Part shown: piece after piece, positions 25,572-32,887 of the stretch
Numbering within the stretch: the stretch's first letter is position 1
Layout of the letters: the number at the start of each line of letters is the position of its first letter
DNA from: a virus
Virus record (IMG/VR): IMGVR_UViG_3300025322_000532
Location: 1 to 52,689 of that record
Reading direction: 5' to 3' (one strand)
Length of the DNA stretch: 52,689 nucleotides
Translations under genes and position numbers: made by a program
Notes under the pieces: model-generated
Database searches by the model: none
Told to the model about the DNA's origin: nothing
What the model saw: only the letters and a program-made list of their open reading frames with translations

Positions 25572-26151
25572 CGAATTCTAGGATCTCCTGGCGATTGGCT
25601 TGGGTGATCTGATTGTAAAGCAGGACCGCGTCCTCGAAGACGATCTGCTCCCGCATCTTTTCCCGGCGCTTGATCTCGGTGTCCACCAGCCGGCGCTTGG
25701 TTTCCTCGGCGTTGCCAATCCGCTCGATCGTCGCCGCGACCGTCGCGGCCTGGCCGAGTAGAGTTCCGATCCGCTGTCGATGGTCGGCGACCGCCTCCTG
25801 ATCGCCGCGGCCAGTCGCGTTCCAGAACTCCCGCCACTCGGCCCGGATGCGGCCAACGAGGCGGGTCGGGGCTTCGCCTTGTTCGAGTGAATCGTACGCG
25901 TCCCGGACAATCGCTTCTTGCCCGGCGATGGACTCGGAGAGATTGAGCAGCTCCGAGTCGTTGAGCGCCTCCCGGAAAGCCGGGGCCAGGAACTTGGGCA
26001 TGTACTTGGAGCGGGAACCGTCCTTAAAGTTGGGATGGGCCGCGCCTTTGAGCGATGCCCCTCCGTGGTGATAACACACTTGGGCGCCCGACATGGCTGG
26101 GCGCTGGCATCGGTTTCCGGTTCTTTTGGACTTCGCTTTACATTGCGGCAT
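25471..26151 (-). CDS. putative small terminase subunit with N-terminal zinc motif
   Basis: The 226-aa protein begins with CKAKSKRTGNRCQRPAMSG then VCYHHGG, a Cys/His motif frequent at the N-terminus of proteins encoded just before TerL. The rest is helical (EETKRRLVDTEIKRREKMRE), fitting DNA-recognising oligomers. Position directly upstream of and overlapping TerL supports a TerS role. The same type of CRA...C...CHIH motif recurs in the HNH protein on the other strand. Confidence 0.72.
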   Translation of the reverse strand: MPQCKAKSKRTGNRCQRPAMSGAQVCYHHGGASLKGAAHPNFKDGSRSKYMPKFLAPAFREALNDSELLNLSESIAGQEAIVRDAYDSLEQGEAPTRLVGRIRAEWREFWNATGRGDQEAVADHRQRIGTLLGQAATVAATIERIGNAEETKRRLVDTEIKRREKMREQIVFEDAVLLYNQITQANRQEILEFDGLSREDKNRLLNRIVTRFAEIAGLPNPARPAS

Positions 26152-26162
26152 GACAAGAGGAA

Positions 26163-27467
26163 CTAGGCTGACACGAGCTTCGGTTTGAGGCCCATCTGAC
26201 TCAGGCGTTCGAGGGTGACGGCGACATAGGCTGGATTGATTTCAATGCCGCGGCCTTTGCGGCCAAGCTGTTCACAGGCGACAAATGTAGTACCGGAACC
26301 CAGGAAATTGTCGTATACGATGTCGCCCTGATCCGTGTGATTCCAGATCGCGTTGGCGGGAAGTTCGACTGGCTTCATGGTCGAATGCTCCGGGCTGGCC
26401 CGCGGTTTATCGACCGGCCAGACCGAGGCATGGAACGCTCCCGCCTTGCGTCGCTTGTGGGTCTTCTTCCAACCGAACAAGATCGGTTCATGCTGATAAT
26501 CGTAGTCAAGACGGCCGAGCGAAAACGTCGGCGCATTCTTAATCCAAATGAGGACATGGCGAACCGGAAGCCCAGCCTCCATCATCATCATCATCATCAT
26601 CAGGCCGAGCGAGCCACCCTGCGGGGCACAAACGAAGTAAGCGCAGTCGTCGGCCATGACAAGTTCACGGGTGATCTGATAGGCCAAAAGTAGCAGATCA
26701 TGGAGATCTTTTTCATTGAGGGTATCGCCTTCAATGTCCTCTAAACGCCGTCCAGCCTTCTGGACGGCGTTTAGCATGCGATTCTTCTGGCCCACCCCAA
26801 CGCCATAAGGCGGATCACTGAAAATGCAGGTGGCTTTCAAGCCTTCCATGAGTTGCCCAACTATGGCCCGATCCGTGCAATCCCCACAGATCAACCGATG
26901 ATCGCCAATCTGCCAAAGCTGGCCGAGTTCGGTGCCCCATTTCTTTTGAAGCTCTGTGGCGCGGTCAATCTCGGGTTCGGGCGGTTCAGGCCCAAGCAGC
27001 TCTGGCCGATACAGCCGGATCAGCTGGTCTACATCATCCCGGTCGTAGCCAGTTCCATCCAAGTTCCCATTCGAGAGCGAGATCAGCGCATCGACCAGCC
27101 GCGGTTCATCCCAGCCCCCGAGTTCGACCATCCGGTTGTCGGCGATGGTGTAGGCTTTGCCGGCCTGGGCGCCGAGCCGGATACCCATCACGACCGGGGC
27201 CAGCCATTCGCCGTCCTTGACCCGCACACCCTCAGGCGGCGGTTTGCCGTCCGCCTTCAACATCTTGAGCTCATCAAGCCGCCCATGTCCCGCAAGCAGA
27301 CGCCCGTTGCTTTCGTTCAGAACCATAGGCGCGACGTAGCCGAAGCGGTCCATCGACTGCATGAGCGCACCTAAGTCGTGAAGCTTGGCGTTGTCAGGAT
27401 CGGGTTTGATCTTCGAGAGCGGCAGGTACTCGATCCGTAGCTCCCGTTGCTTCTTGGCTTTGGGCAA
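26163..27467 (-). CDS. ParB-like domain fused to DNA amino-methyltransferase
   Basis: The 434-aa protein starts with a ParB/Srx domain (LRIEYLPLSKIKPDPDNAKLH, GRLLAGHGRLDELK) and continues as a beta-class N6A/N4C methyltransferase with catalytic IFSDPPYGVG near residue 212 and the SAM motif YDNFLGSGTTFVA near 390. This fusion is common in phages, near the terminase genes, and may protect phage DNA from restriction or mark packaging DNA. No cognate nuclease is present, so it is an orphan. A run of seven Met codons lies between the two motifs. Confidence 0.9.
   Translation of the reverse strand: MPKAKKQRELRIEYLPLSKIKPDPDNAKLHDLGALMQSMDRFGYVAPMVLNESNGRLLAGHGRLDELKMLKADGKPPPEGVRVKDGEWLAPVVMGIRLGAQAGKAYTIADNRMVELGGWDEPRLVDALISLSNGNLDGTGYDRDDVDQLIRLYRPELLGPEPPEPEIDRATELQKKWGTELGQLWQIGDHRLICGDCTDRAIVGQLMEGLKATCIFSDPPYGVGVGQKNRMLNAVQKAGRRLEDIEGDTLNEKDLHDLLLLAYQITRELVMADDCAYFVCAPQGGSLGLMMMMMMMEAGLPVRHVLIWIKNAPTFSLGRLDYDYQHEPILFGWKKTHKRRKAGAFHASVWPVDKPRASPEHSTMKPVELPANAIWNHTDQGDIVYDNFLGSGTTFVACEQLGRKGRGIEINPAYVAVTLERLSQMGLKPKLVSA
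26580..26600. repeat. (CAT)7 trinucleotide repeat encoding seven Met
   Basis: Seven perfect tandem CAT units on the plus strand read as seven ATG codons on the minus strand within the methyltransferase (GSLGL-M7-EAG). Slippage would change length in frame, not disrupt the gene. Confidence 0.95.
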
Positions 27468-28044
27468 TTCGATCCCTTACCTCGCCCGCCAGCATGTGGC
27501 AGATGGCTAAGTGGGCATCCTCAACGATCCGTATGTCCTCGGCCTGGACCCGGATCTCCAGCTCGGCGGCCTTGAACTGGAAGTTCCCGAACCAATGCGG
27601 CCGCATTCCGTCCGGGCCGGTGAGGGCGATGGAGCGGCCTTCGAAGCGCTCGGCGTGATAGAGCGCGTTGATGACGTTCTGGGAAGCCCCGGAGCAGGAG
27701 ATCCCCACGACCACATCATGGGGCCGGGCGAGATCAGCGAGTTGCCGGCTGAAGACCTCGGCATACTCGTAATCATTGGCGTACGCGGTGGCGAGCGGGC
27801 CAAGAGTCAGGGCCTGAGCCCGGACACCGCCAGAGCCAGGAACCCGGCTCCACTTGCGGAGGTCGGTCGCGAAGTGCTCGGCGGTAGACCAACTCCCGCC
27901 GTTACCGCAGACGAAGACCGAACGGCCGTTCTGCCAGGCTTCGAACAGAATGTCGGCCGCCTGGCGGATAGTACCGAGGTCCAGGCTGGCGAGGGCGCTT
28001 TGGAGGGCTTCGGGGTAGGCCGAAAGTACCGTTTGGGGCCTCAT
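27394..28044 (-). CDS. gmhA-like: SIS-domain phosphoheptose isomerase, GmhA-like
   Basis: The 216-aa protein matches sedoheptulose-7-phosphate isomerase (GmhA): VFVCGNGGSWSTAEHFATDL with the phosphate-binding loop, YANDYEYAEVFSRQL, GISCSGASQNVINAL, and the catalytic C-terminal EDAHLAICHML. GmhA converts sedoheptulose 7-phosphate to D-glycero-D-manno-heptose 7-phosphate, the substrate of HddA, and an HddA-like kinase is encoded on the same strand. Its end overlaps the ParB-methyltransferase start by 74 bases. Heptose chemistry is inferred; SIS proteins also isomerise other sugar phosphates. Confidence 0.88.
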   Translation of the reverse strand: MRPQTVLSAYPEALQSALASLDLGTIRQAADILFEAWQNGRSVFVCGNGGSWSTAEHFATDLRKWSRVPGSGGVRAQALTLGPLATAYANDYEYAEVFSRQLADLARPHDVVVGISCSGASQNVINALYHAERFEGRSIALTGPDGMRPHWFGNFQFKAAELEIRVQAEDIRIVEDAHLAICHMLAGEVRDRIAQSQEATGATDRVPAALEDQTRS

Positions 28045-28059
28045 CGGGTCTCTCCCAGA

Positions 28060-28617
28060 TCATAGCACAGGCCTTCGGTAATCTTTGACGGCTGCCCACA
28101 GATCTTCAGCCTTAATCAAAGCGAGTTGGTCGGCGGTTTTGAGTTCAAACCATTCCCGCGAAAAAAGCAAACGACTGGACCGAAAAATCACACAAAGGCG
28201 CTGTTCCAGATTACGAGCATACTCAACATAATGACTCCCTACGAGTTCCAGATTCCAATTCTGAAATTCCCATTGCAATCGTCTCAACCTTTCCTGCGGT
28301 TTCCCTGTTTTAGTATGACCAATCTTATAGTAATCAGTACCAACCGCATGAATGATGTATAGATAGCCACGGCTAACATCCGCCCTTCGTTGCTCTAGAT
28401 CAGAATCATTCATGGACTCCAATTTACGATTACGACGCGTGCTCTCATGCGCGCGATTGGAGCGTAAGCGACGTCTTGCCTGATAATCGGGATAGCTGTG
28501 AATCAATTGATAGACCCGCTGTCCTGAGACATGAAAAACCTCACCAATCGCCCGCAGGGATAGATCATCTTGAACTGCCATACGGAGCATTTCAAGCCGT
28601 CTCTCTTCCGATTTCAT
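28060..28617 (-). CDS. HTH plus GIY-YIG-like (MUG113/T5orf172) protein
   Basis: The 185-aa protein has an N-terminal helix-turn-helix (LSLRAIGEVFHVSGQRVYQLI), a basic linker, and a C-terminal domain with GYLYIIHAVGTDYYKIGHTK, ERLRRLQWE and REWFEL, matching the MUG113/T5orf172 branch of GIY-YIG nucleases. It is AT-richer than its neighbours. It is the first minus-strand gene beside the divergent promoter, so the HTH could act on that dyad. It may be a selfish nuclease or a regulator; sequence does not decide. Confidence 0.82.
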   Translation of the reverse strand: MKSEERRLEMLRMAVQDDLSLRAIGEVFHVSGQRVYQLIHSYPDYQARRRLRSNRAHESTRRNRKLESMNDSDLEQRRADVSRGYLYIIHAVGTDYYKIGHTKTGKPQERLRRLQWEFQNWNLELVGSHYVEYARNLEQRLCVIFRSSRLLFSREWFELKTADQLALIKAEDLWAAVKDYRRPVL

Positions 28618-28681
28618 GCTTATATAGTACTTGACAAACGAAAAACGTCAAGTATAATTATTTCGTACGAAGGAGCTTCCG
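28618..28681. promoter_or_regulatory. divergent early/late promoter with operator-like dyad
   Basis: On the plus strand TTGACA (28631-28636) and TATAAT (28653-28658) are perfect sigma-70 boxes 16 nt apart, followed by GAAGGAG before the ATG at 28682. On the minus strand TTGACG (28650-28645) and TACTAT (28628-28623) are 16 nt apart, close to the ATG at 28617. An 8-bp perfect inverted repeat, TACTTGAC (28628-28635) and GTCAAGTA (28647-28654) with an 11-nt spacer, overlaps both -35 boxes, so one bound protein could switch both directions. Confidence 0.88.
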
Positions 28682-29068
28682 ATGACCGAACAGACGTTCG
28701 CCCCCGAGCCGCACCAACAGTTGATCGACGGCCTGACCGTAATGGCGCTGAGGGAAGAGATCACGAAGACCGAGGCGCTCGCCATCATCGAACGGATCAG
28801 CGCCCAGCGTCCCGGCGGCTCCGAGGACTTCGCCGAGGCGATTCTGATCGAGATCCGCAAGGATTACGGATTGGATCCTCTGCCATCGAAGACTGAGGAT
28901 CGCTATCAATCCATGTCCAGCCTTGAGCTTGAGGAGCGGCTGGGCGAGATCAATTATGAATTGCGCCCCGTCGTTATCCCCTTCCGTAGCTTCGGCGATT
29001 ACCAGCGCGAACAGAAGCTGGGTCTCGAAACAGGCTACATCGAAGACGAATTGCAGAGGCGGTCATGA
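28682..29068 (+). CDS. hypothetical early protein before YqaJ exonuclease
   Basis: A 128-aa acidic, helical protein, first gene after the consensus early promoter, with GAAGGAG 6 nt before the ATG. Its stop overlaps the exonuclease start (ATGA). Genes in this slot often encode exonuclease or recombinase partners, but I see no motif. Contains VVIPFRSFGDYQREQKLGL near the C-terminus. Confidence 0.7.
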   Translation: MTEQTFAPEPHQQLIDGLTVMALREEITKTEALAIIERISAQRPGGSEDFAEAILIEIRKDYGLDPLPSKTEDRYQSMSSLELEERLGEINYELRPVVIPFRSFGDYQREQKLGLETGYIEDELQRRS

Positions 29069-30021
29069 TTGATCTAACCAGTCGAGAAATCTGGCTGCAG
29101 GAACGTAAGACCGGAATCGGGGGTTCGGATGCGTCGGTGGTCTTGGGTGTGAATCCCTACAAGACCGTCCGCGAGCTGTGGCTGGAAAAGACCGGTCGCG
29201 TCCAAGACCTCGAGAAAGAGAGCGGGCCAATCCTGCGCGGGCGGGTTTTAGAGCCAGTCGCCGCCGATCAGTACGCCCAAAAGACCGGCCGCAAAATCCG
29301 GCGCCAGCCGATGCGCCGGCATCCCGAACACCAGTTCATGATCGGGAACGTGGACCGGCAGATCTTGGCGGTCAACGGCGTGGTCTCGACTGGCATCCTC
29401 GAAGTCAAGTGTCCGGGCCTGAAGGCGATCGCCAAGGTCAAGGCCCACGGCCTGCCCGATTACATGACCGTCCAGCTCATGCACTATCTGGCGGTCTACG
29501 AATACAGCTGGGGTTCGTTCGCGCTGTTCAATGCCGAGAATTGGGATCTGATTTGGTTTGATCTGGAAGCGGACCCGATTTTGATCGCGACGATGGTTGA
29601 GCGGGAACGGGAGTTCTGGGGGTGGGTCGAGAACGAGGTCGAGCCGCCCGAAACGGCCCGGGCCGAGGCCGTGGACATCCCCAAGATCGAGGGCGAGCTC
29701 ACGATCGTGAGTGACGAAGCTTGGCAGCGGATGGCCTCGGAGTTGCGGGAGGCCAGGGAGTTGAAGCAGGCGGCCGAGGCCTTGGAAGAGACCGCCAAGA
29801 CTCAGATCCAAGAGCGAATGCACCGCGACGAGTTACACGCGGTCGAGGTCGATGGGATCGCCCGGTTCTACTATCGGTACCAGGCCGGGACCACGAAGTG
29901 GAAGGAGACGGCCGAGGCCATTGCCCGGGCCGCCGATTTGAAGACCGAGGATTACTTGGTCAAAGGCGATGGCTTTACCCGATTCACACCCTACTTCTTG
30001 AGAGGATCAACGGAGGACTGA
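29065..30021 (+). CDS. YqaJ-type viral exonuclease
   Basis: The 318-aa protein is a lambda-exonuclease/YqaJ family PD-(D/E)XK nuclease: WLQERKTGIGGSDASVVLG, GPILRGRVLEPVAA, MIGNVDRQIL and the catalytic GILEVKCPG (E-x-K), then DYMTVQLMHYLAVY. It would resect double-strand ends for RecT-mediated annealing, encoded immediately downstream. The C-terminal roughly 100 residues (charged helical, then a basic tail) are usual for the family. Confidence 0.92.
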   Translation: MIDLTSREIWLQERKTGIGGSDASVVLGVNPYKTVRELWLEKTGRVQDLEKESGPILRGRVLEPVAADQYAQKTGRKIRRQPMRRHPEHQFMIGNVDRQILAVNGVVSTGILEVKCPGLKAIAKVKAHGLPDYMTVQLMHYLAVYEYSWGSFALFNAENWDLIWFDLEADPILIATMVEREREFWGWVENEVEPPETARAEAVDIPKIEGELTIVSDEAWQRMASELREARELKQAAEALEETAKTQIQERMHRDELHAVEVDGIARFYYRYQAGTTKWKETAEAIARAADLKTEDYLVKGDGFTRFTPYFLRGSTED

Positions 30022-30022
30022 C

Positions 30023-31135
30023 ATGGGCGCAGTAAAAGAATTAGCAGAACGGACGGGAGAAGGCGCAGCGGAGCAACGTCCGAAGCCGACCTTCACGTTG
30101 GCGATGAAGAACCAACTGGAGGGGGCCCGGGATCAGATCATGGCCGCATTACCGGATCGCATTGACGCGGAACGCTTCATGATGGTGGCGCTGACGGCAA
30201 TCACTCGCAACGACAAGCTACAGGAGTGCGGCCTGCCGAGCGTCTTTTTAGCCGTGATGGAGTGCGCCCGGACGGGCTTGTATCCAGACGGCCAGGAGGC
30301 CGCGATCATCCCGTACAAAGGCGTTGCGGAATTCCAGCCGATGGTGCAGGGCATCACGCGGCTGATGCTGCGCTCGCCCGGTCTGACAAAGGTGGAGGCG
30401 CGGGCAGTCTTCGAAGGCGATGTGTTCCATTTCAACTACGGCCTTCATCCAGATCTGGTGCATGTGCCTCTCGGAACAGACACGGCCGGACGCAAATTGA
30501 CTCATGCCTATGCCATCATGTGGCGACAGGGCGCGGAGCCAACTTTCGAGGTAGTGGATCGGGATGTGGTTGAGGCCGCGCGGTTGACATCAAGAGCTCC
30601 GAACGGACCGGCCTGGGGCAATCCCCTCTGGTACCCGGAGATGGCCCGCAAGGTGGCGCTCAAGCGTCTAGGGAAATACGCCGACCTATCACCGGAGGCG
30701 AGCCGGGCGATCGCCCTGGACAACTTAGTGGTCGGCGGTGGCGAAAAGTGGACGGATTACGAGCCAGAGGGCGTGTCGCCAGAATACCGTAATCAGCTAG
30801 TGCGAAGTCAGACCGAGGCCGGGATCGCCCGGCTCAAGGATAAGATGGCTGGGGCTGACGGGCCTGCGCCTGCGCTGGCTGAACCCGAAGTGATCGAACG
30901 GCACGCGGTTAAATCTTGGCCGCCCGCGTACGTCAACGAGCTGGTGACTCAGGGCCTGGCCGATAACCCGGACCACGCCCTGAACGTTCTCATCATGTCG
31001 CCGTTCGAGACTAAGGAACCGCTCCAGAACGTCGTGCGCTGGGCGAAGATCTACCGGGCGCGGCGGGAAGAAGGCTTAGAGACGGACGTAGCCGCCGAGG
31101 TCGCGACCCAAGAATACCGGACATCCACGAAATGA
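30023..31135 (+). CDS. recT: RecT single-strand annealing protein
   Basis: The 370-aa protein matches RecT: RFMMVALTAITRNDKLQECG, SVFLAVMECARTGLYPDGQEAAIIPY, EFQPMVQGITRLML, EARAVFEGDVFHFNYG. With the exonuclease two bases upstream it forms a Red-like recombination pair. As no replisome genes are visible, recombination probably feeds concatemer formation on the host replication machinery. The C-terminal part (PPAYVNELVTQGLADNPDHA) is a phage-specific extension. Confidence 0.92.
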   Translation: MGAVKELAERTGEGAAEQRPKPTFTLAMKNQLEGARDQIMAALPDRIDAERFMMVALTAITRNDKLQECGLPSVFLAVMECARTGLYPDGQEAAIIPYKGVAEFQPMVQGITRLMLRSPGLTKVEARAVFEGDVFHFNYGLHPDLVHVPLGTDTAGRKLTHAYAIMWRQGAEPTFEVVDRDVVEAARLTSRAPNGPAWGNPLWYPEMARKVALKRLGKYADLSPEASRAIALDNLVVGGGEKWTDYEPEGVSPEYRNQLVRSQTEAGIARLKDKMAGADGPAPALAEPEVIERHAVKSWPPAYVNELVTQGLADNPDHALNVLIMSPFETKEPLQNVVRWAKIYRARREEGLETDVAAEVATQEYRTSTK

Positions 31136-31395
31136 CTGCGCCAGTCCTGAAGGTAGTAAGAGCGAAAGAAATCCTGGCCGATCCGTTCAAGGATCATGAA
31201 ACCCTCACAGATCGAGAACGGGAGATTGCCCGCCTGACCGCCCGTGGCCTGTCGGTCAAGAAGGTGGCCGCCGAACTCGGGATCGCCCCGTCTACGGTCT
31301 CAGCCTTGCTGGGCCGAGTGAGCCTGCGGCTGGGCCTGGATCGAGGGGGGATGACACAGAAGATGATTGAGCGGCTAGAGGAGGCATTGAAATGA
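31132..31395 (+). CDS. LuxR-type helix-turn-helix regulator
   Basis: The 87-aa protein is almost entirely a LuxR/GerE HTH: LTDREREIARLTARGLSVKKVAAELGIAPSTVSALLG, with the canonical Glu, Thr-V-S contacts, and a C-terminal helix. There is no receiver or ligand domain. It overlaps recT (ATGA). It is the best candidate for a phage transcription regulator of the early operon or the switch to late genes. Confidence 0.88.
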   Translation: MTAPVLKVVRAKEILADPFKDHETLTDREREIARLTARGLSVKKVAAELGIAPSTVSALLGRVSLRLGLDRGGMTQKMIERLEEALK

Positions 31396-31535
31396 GACGG
31401 ATAACTATGAACTCGATTACGGCAGTTACGGCGGTCATCGCTATAGTGTTGATCGCAAAGGGTTCGGAGGTCCCTATTTGGGCCTCTGCTCTCGCCGGTA
31501 GCCTATTTGTTTTCGCTTGGATATTCAAGCCGTAG
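31392..31535 (+). CDS. 47-aa two-helix membrane protein
   Basis: Starts in an ATGA overlap with the LuxR-type gene. MNSITAVTAVIAIVLIAKGS and IWASALAGSLFVFAWIFKP give two hydrophobic helices separated by a short charged turn. Could be a superinfection or holin-like peptide. Family not recognised. Confidence 0.7.
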   Translation: MRRITMNSITAVTAVIAIVLIAKGSEVPIWASALAGSLFVFAWIFKP

Positions 31536-31542
31536 GGGATTC

Positions 31543-31606
31543 CAGGCCGATCCGACCGTGACCCCGCACAAGGCAATCTCGTGCTCCCCCGCGGCAGATC
31601 GGCCTG
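31543..31606 (+). terminator. large inverted repeat, possible terminator or RNA element
   Basis: CAGGCCGATC and GATCGGCCTG form a perfect 10-bp stem around a 44-nt loop, which itself holds a GCAC/GTGC hairpin; TTTCCC follows. It ends the recombination gene cluster, so partial termination is plausible, but the long structured loop is unusual for a terminator. Confidence 0.55.
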
Positions 31607-31629
31607 TTTCCCAATAATGAGGAACCGAC

Positions 31630-31914
31630 ATGCCATTTCCAAATTATGAGGGCATACCAGAACACATGCGAAGTGGAGCGAAGCTATATATTGACCGTGG
31701 GCTTCCTCCAGGATCTTTTCTGAGGGCAGTCCTAGAGAACGATCTAACTGGCGCGGCGGGACGCGCCGATGACATCAACGTGGCGCGTCTTCTCGATTGG
31801 GTGATGTGGCTACATTCGGATATTCCAGGCGAAGCCTGGGGCAGTCCCGAGAAGGTGAATGCGTGGATTGTACGAGGCGGGATGGCAGATGATCGCAAGG
31901 GCATCAATGCCTAG
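31630..31914 (+). CDS. hypothetical small early protein
   Basis: A 94-aa protein with GAGGA before the ATG. The pattern YIDRGLPPGSFLRAVLENDL, LDWVMWLHSDIPGEAWGSPE is often seen in small unassigned phage proteins in recombination/replication regions. Function unknown. Confidence 0.75.
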   Translation: MPFPNYEGIPEHMRSGAKLYIDRGLPPGSFLRAVLENDLTGAAGRADDINVARLLDWVMWLHSDIPGEAWGSPEKVNAWIVRGGMADDRKGINA

Positions 31915-31972
31915 TCATGATATGATGCCCTCGGCATCGGGTCCCTTAGCGGCCCGTGTCCACAAGATCGCT

Positions 31973-32037
31973 CGATTCATCCCCCGCCCCTCGGTGCCGG
32001 AAGCTCCTACGGGTAAACAGACACGGGGGATGAGTCG
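31973..32037 (+). promoter_or_regulatory. long stem-loop covering the ribosome site of the next gene
   Basis: CGATTCATCCCCCG (31973-31986) pairs with CGGGGGATGAGTCG (32024-32037) over 14 bp with one wobble, closing a 37-nt loop. The only purine-rich run before the next ATG at 32044, GGGGGA at 32025-32030, lies inside the 3' arm, so the stem should limit translation of that gene. A smaller hairpin GATGCC-CTC-GGCATC lies at 31924-31938. Confidence 0.55.
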
Positions 32038-32043
32038 CGTCTG

Positions 32044-32355
32044 ATGACCGAATACACCTATACGTCGCTGGTGGGCTATACCCAGCACGTCCTCTCCGGC
32101 AAAGCCACCAGCCAGAACAATCGGATCTTGACCTGCCTGTTCGAGTCCGCGGTCCCGCTCTGCCGGCGCCAGATCATGAAACTCACGGGCATCGAGATCA
32201 ACGCAGTATGCGGGCGGGTGAACACGCTGATCAAGTCTGAGCTCCTGCGGGTCGCCTATGAAGCGGTCGATCCCGCGACGGGTCGGCTCGCGCAGTTCAT
32301 CGAACCGACCTGGCCGCAGCTCAAGCAGAAATCATTCGAGGAGTTCCTACGATGA
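32044..32355 (+). CDS. winged-helix DNA-binding protein
   Basis: A 103-aa protein with CRRQIMKLTGIEINAVCGRVNTLIKSELL, the wHTH pattern of small phage proteins resembling MarR/replication-type winged helices, followed by a strand pair (VAYEAVDPATGRLAQFIEP). It may regulate early transcription or recruit host replication. The start lies just after a stem-loop that would cover its ribosome site. Confidence 0.75.
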   Translation: MTEYTYTSLVGYTQHVLSGKATSQNNRILTCLFESAVPLCRRQIMKLTGIEINAVCGRVNTLIKSELLRVAYEAVDPATGRLAQFIEPTWPQLKQKSFEEFLR

Positions 32356-32672
32356 GCAAACTAAACCTAGCCGACAGGATTCACCGCGCAGTCGCTGGCT
32401 ATGAGGAAGGGGCGTGGGTTCCCGAGAGCTATGCCACAGTTGAGCATATCCAACTTCTGAGCGAGGCTAGGGATGCTTTGAGAAGTCTGGAGGCAATGGA
32501 GCGGTCCATTCGTGAATTCGTTTATCAAAACGAAACCGTGAGGTGGCACATCATTGAGCCTCCGATCGGGAAGGGCGAATCGTCCCTTGATGAGGCCTAC
32601 AAGGACATGAAAGCCAGCTTGCCGGCAGCGGAGGAGGAGCCTGATGCCCTACGATCTGATGCCACCGAATGA
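32352..32672 (+). CDS. hypothetical helical protein
   Basis: A 106-aa protein that overlaps the upstream stop by four bases. The central helix (IQLLSEARDALRSLEAMERS) may form a coiled coil. No family recognised. Confidence 0.65.
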   Translation: MSKLNLADRIHRAVAGYEEGAWVPESYATVEHIQLLSEARDALRSLEAMERSIREFVYQNETVRWHIIEPPIGKGESSLDEAYKDMKASLPAAEEEPDALRSDATE

Positions 32673-32829
32673 AACGCCACTGCCCATCGGCTTATACAGC
32701 GTCTTGTCCGTCACGGACCTGAGGATCAAACAGGATGGCAAGCCCTGGCGGACGGTGAGGGCGATGGCCTGGCGGCCGGAGGAGCTGGCGGAGTTCTTGC
32801 GGCAGATGTTGGGTCAGCGACAGAAGTAG
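32644..32829 (+). CDS. hypothetical small protein
   Basis: A 61-aa protein overlapping the previous gene by 29 bases. Beta strands (GLYSVLSVTDLRIKQDGKPW) are followed by a helix (EELAEFLRQMLGQR). It is the last gene before the non-coding block. Unrecognised. Confidence 0.6.
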   Translation: MPYDLMPPNETPLPIGLYSVLSVTDLRIKQDGKPWRTVRAMAWRPEELAEFLRQMLGQRQK

Positions 32830-32852
32830 GCCGAAGCCGTGGCGATTGACGG

Positions 32853-32881
32853 TTGACAGGATGCGAGGCTAGACTTATCAT
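32853..32881 (+). promoter_or_regulatory. sigma-70 promoter in front of the non-coding block
   Basis: TTGACA (32853-32858) and TATCAT (32876-32881) are separated by the ideal 17 nt. Transcription would start near 32888, just at the first helix of the structured block and far from any good ribosome site. Confidence 0.75.
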
Positions 32882-32887
32882 GTGTTT

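Noticed and set aside
32005-32020. CTCCTACGGG string like a conserved 16S rRNA site
   Set aside because: Only ten bases match, with no rRNA context around it; coincidence.
31922-32044. 40-codon frame ahead of the winged-helix gene
   Set aside because: It spans two strong hairpins and has no ribosome site or motif; only its TGATG junction with the next gene speaks for it.
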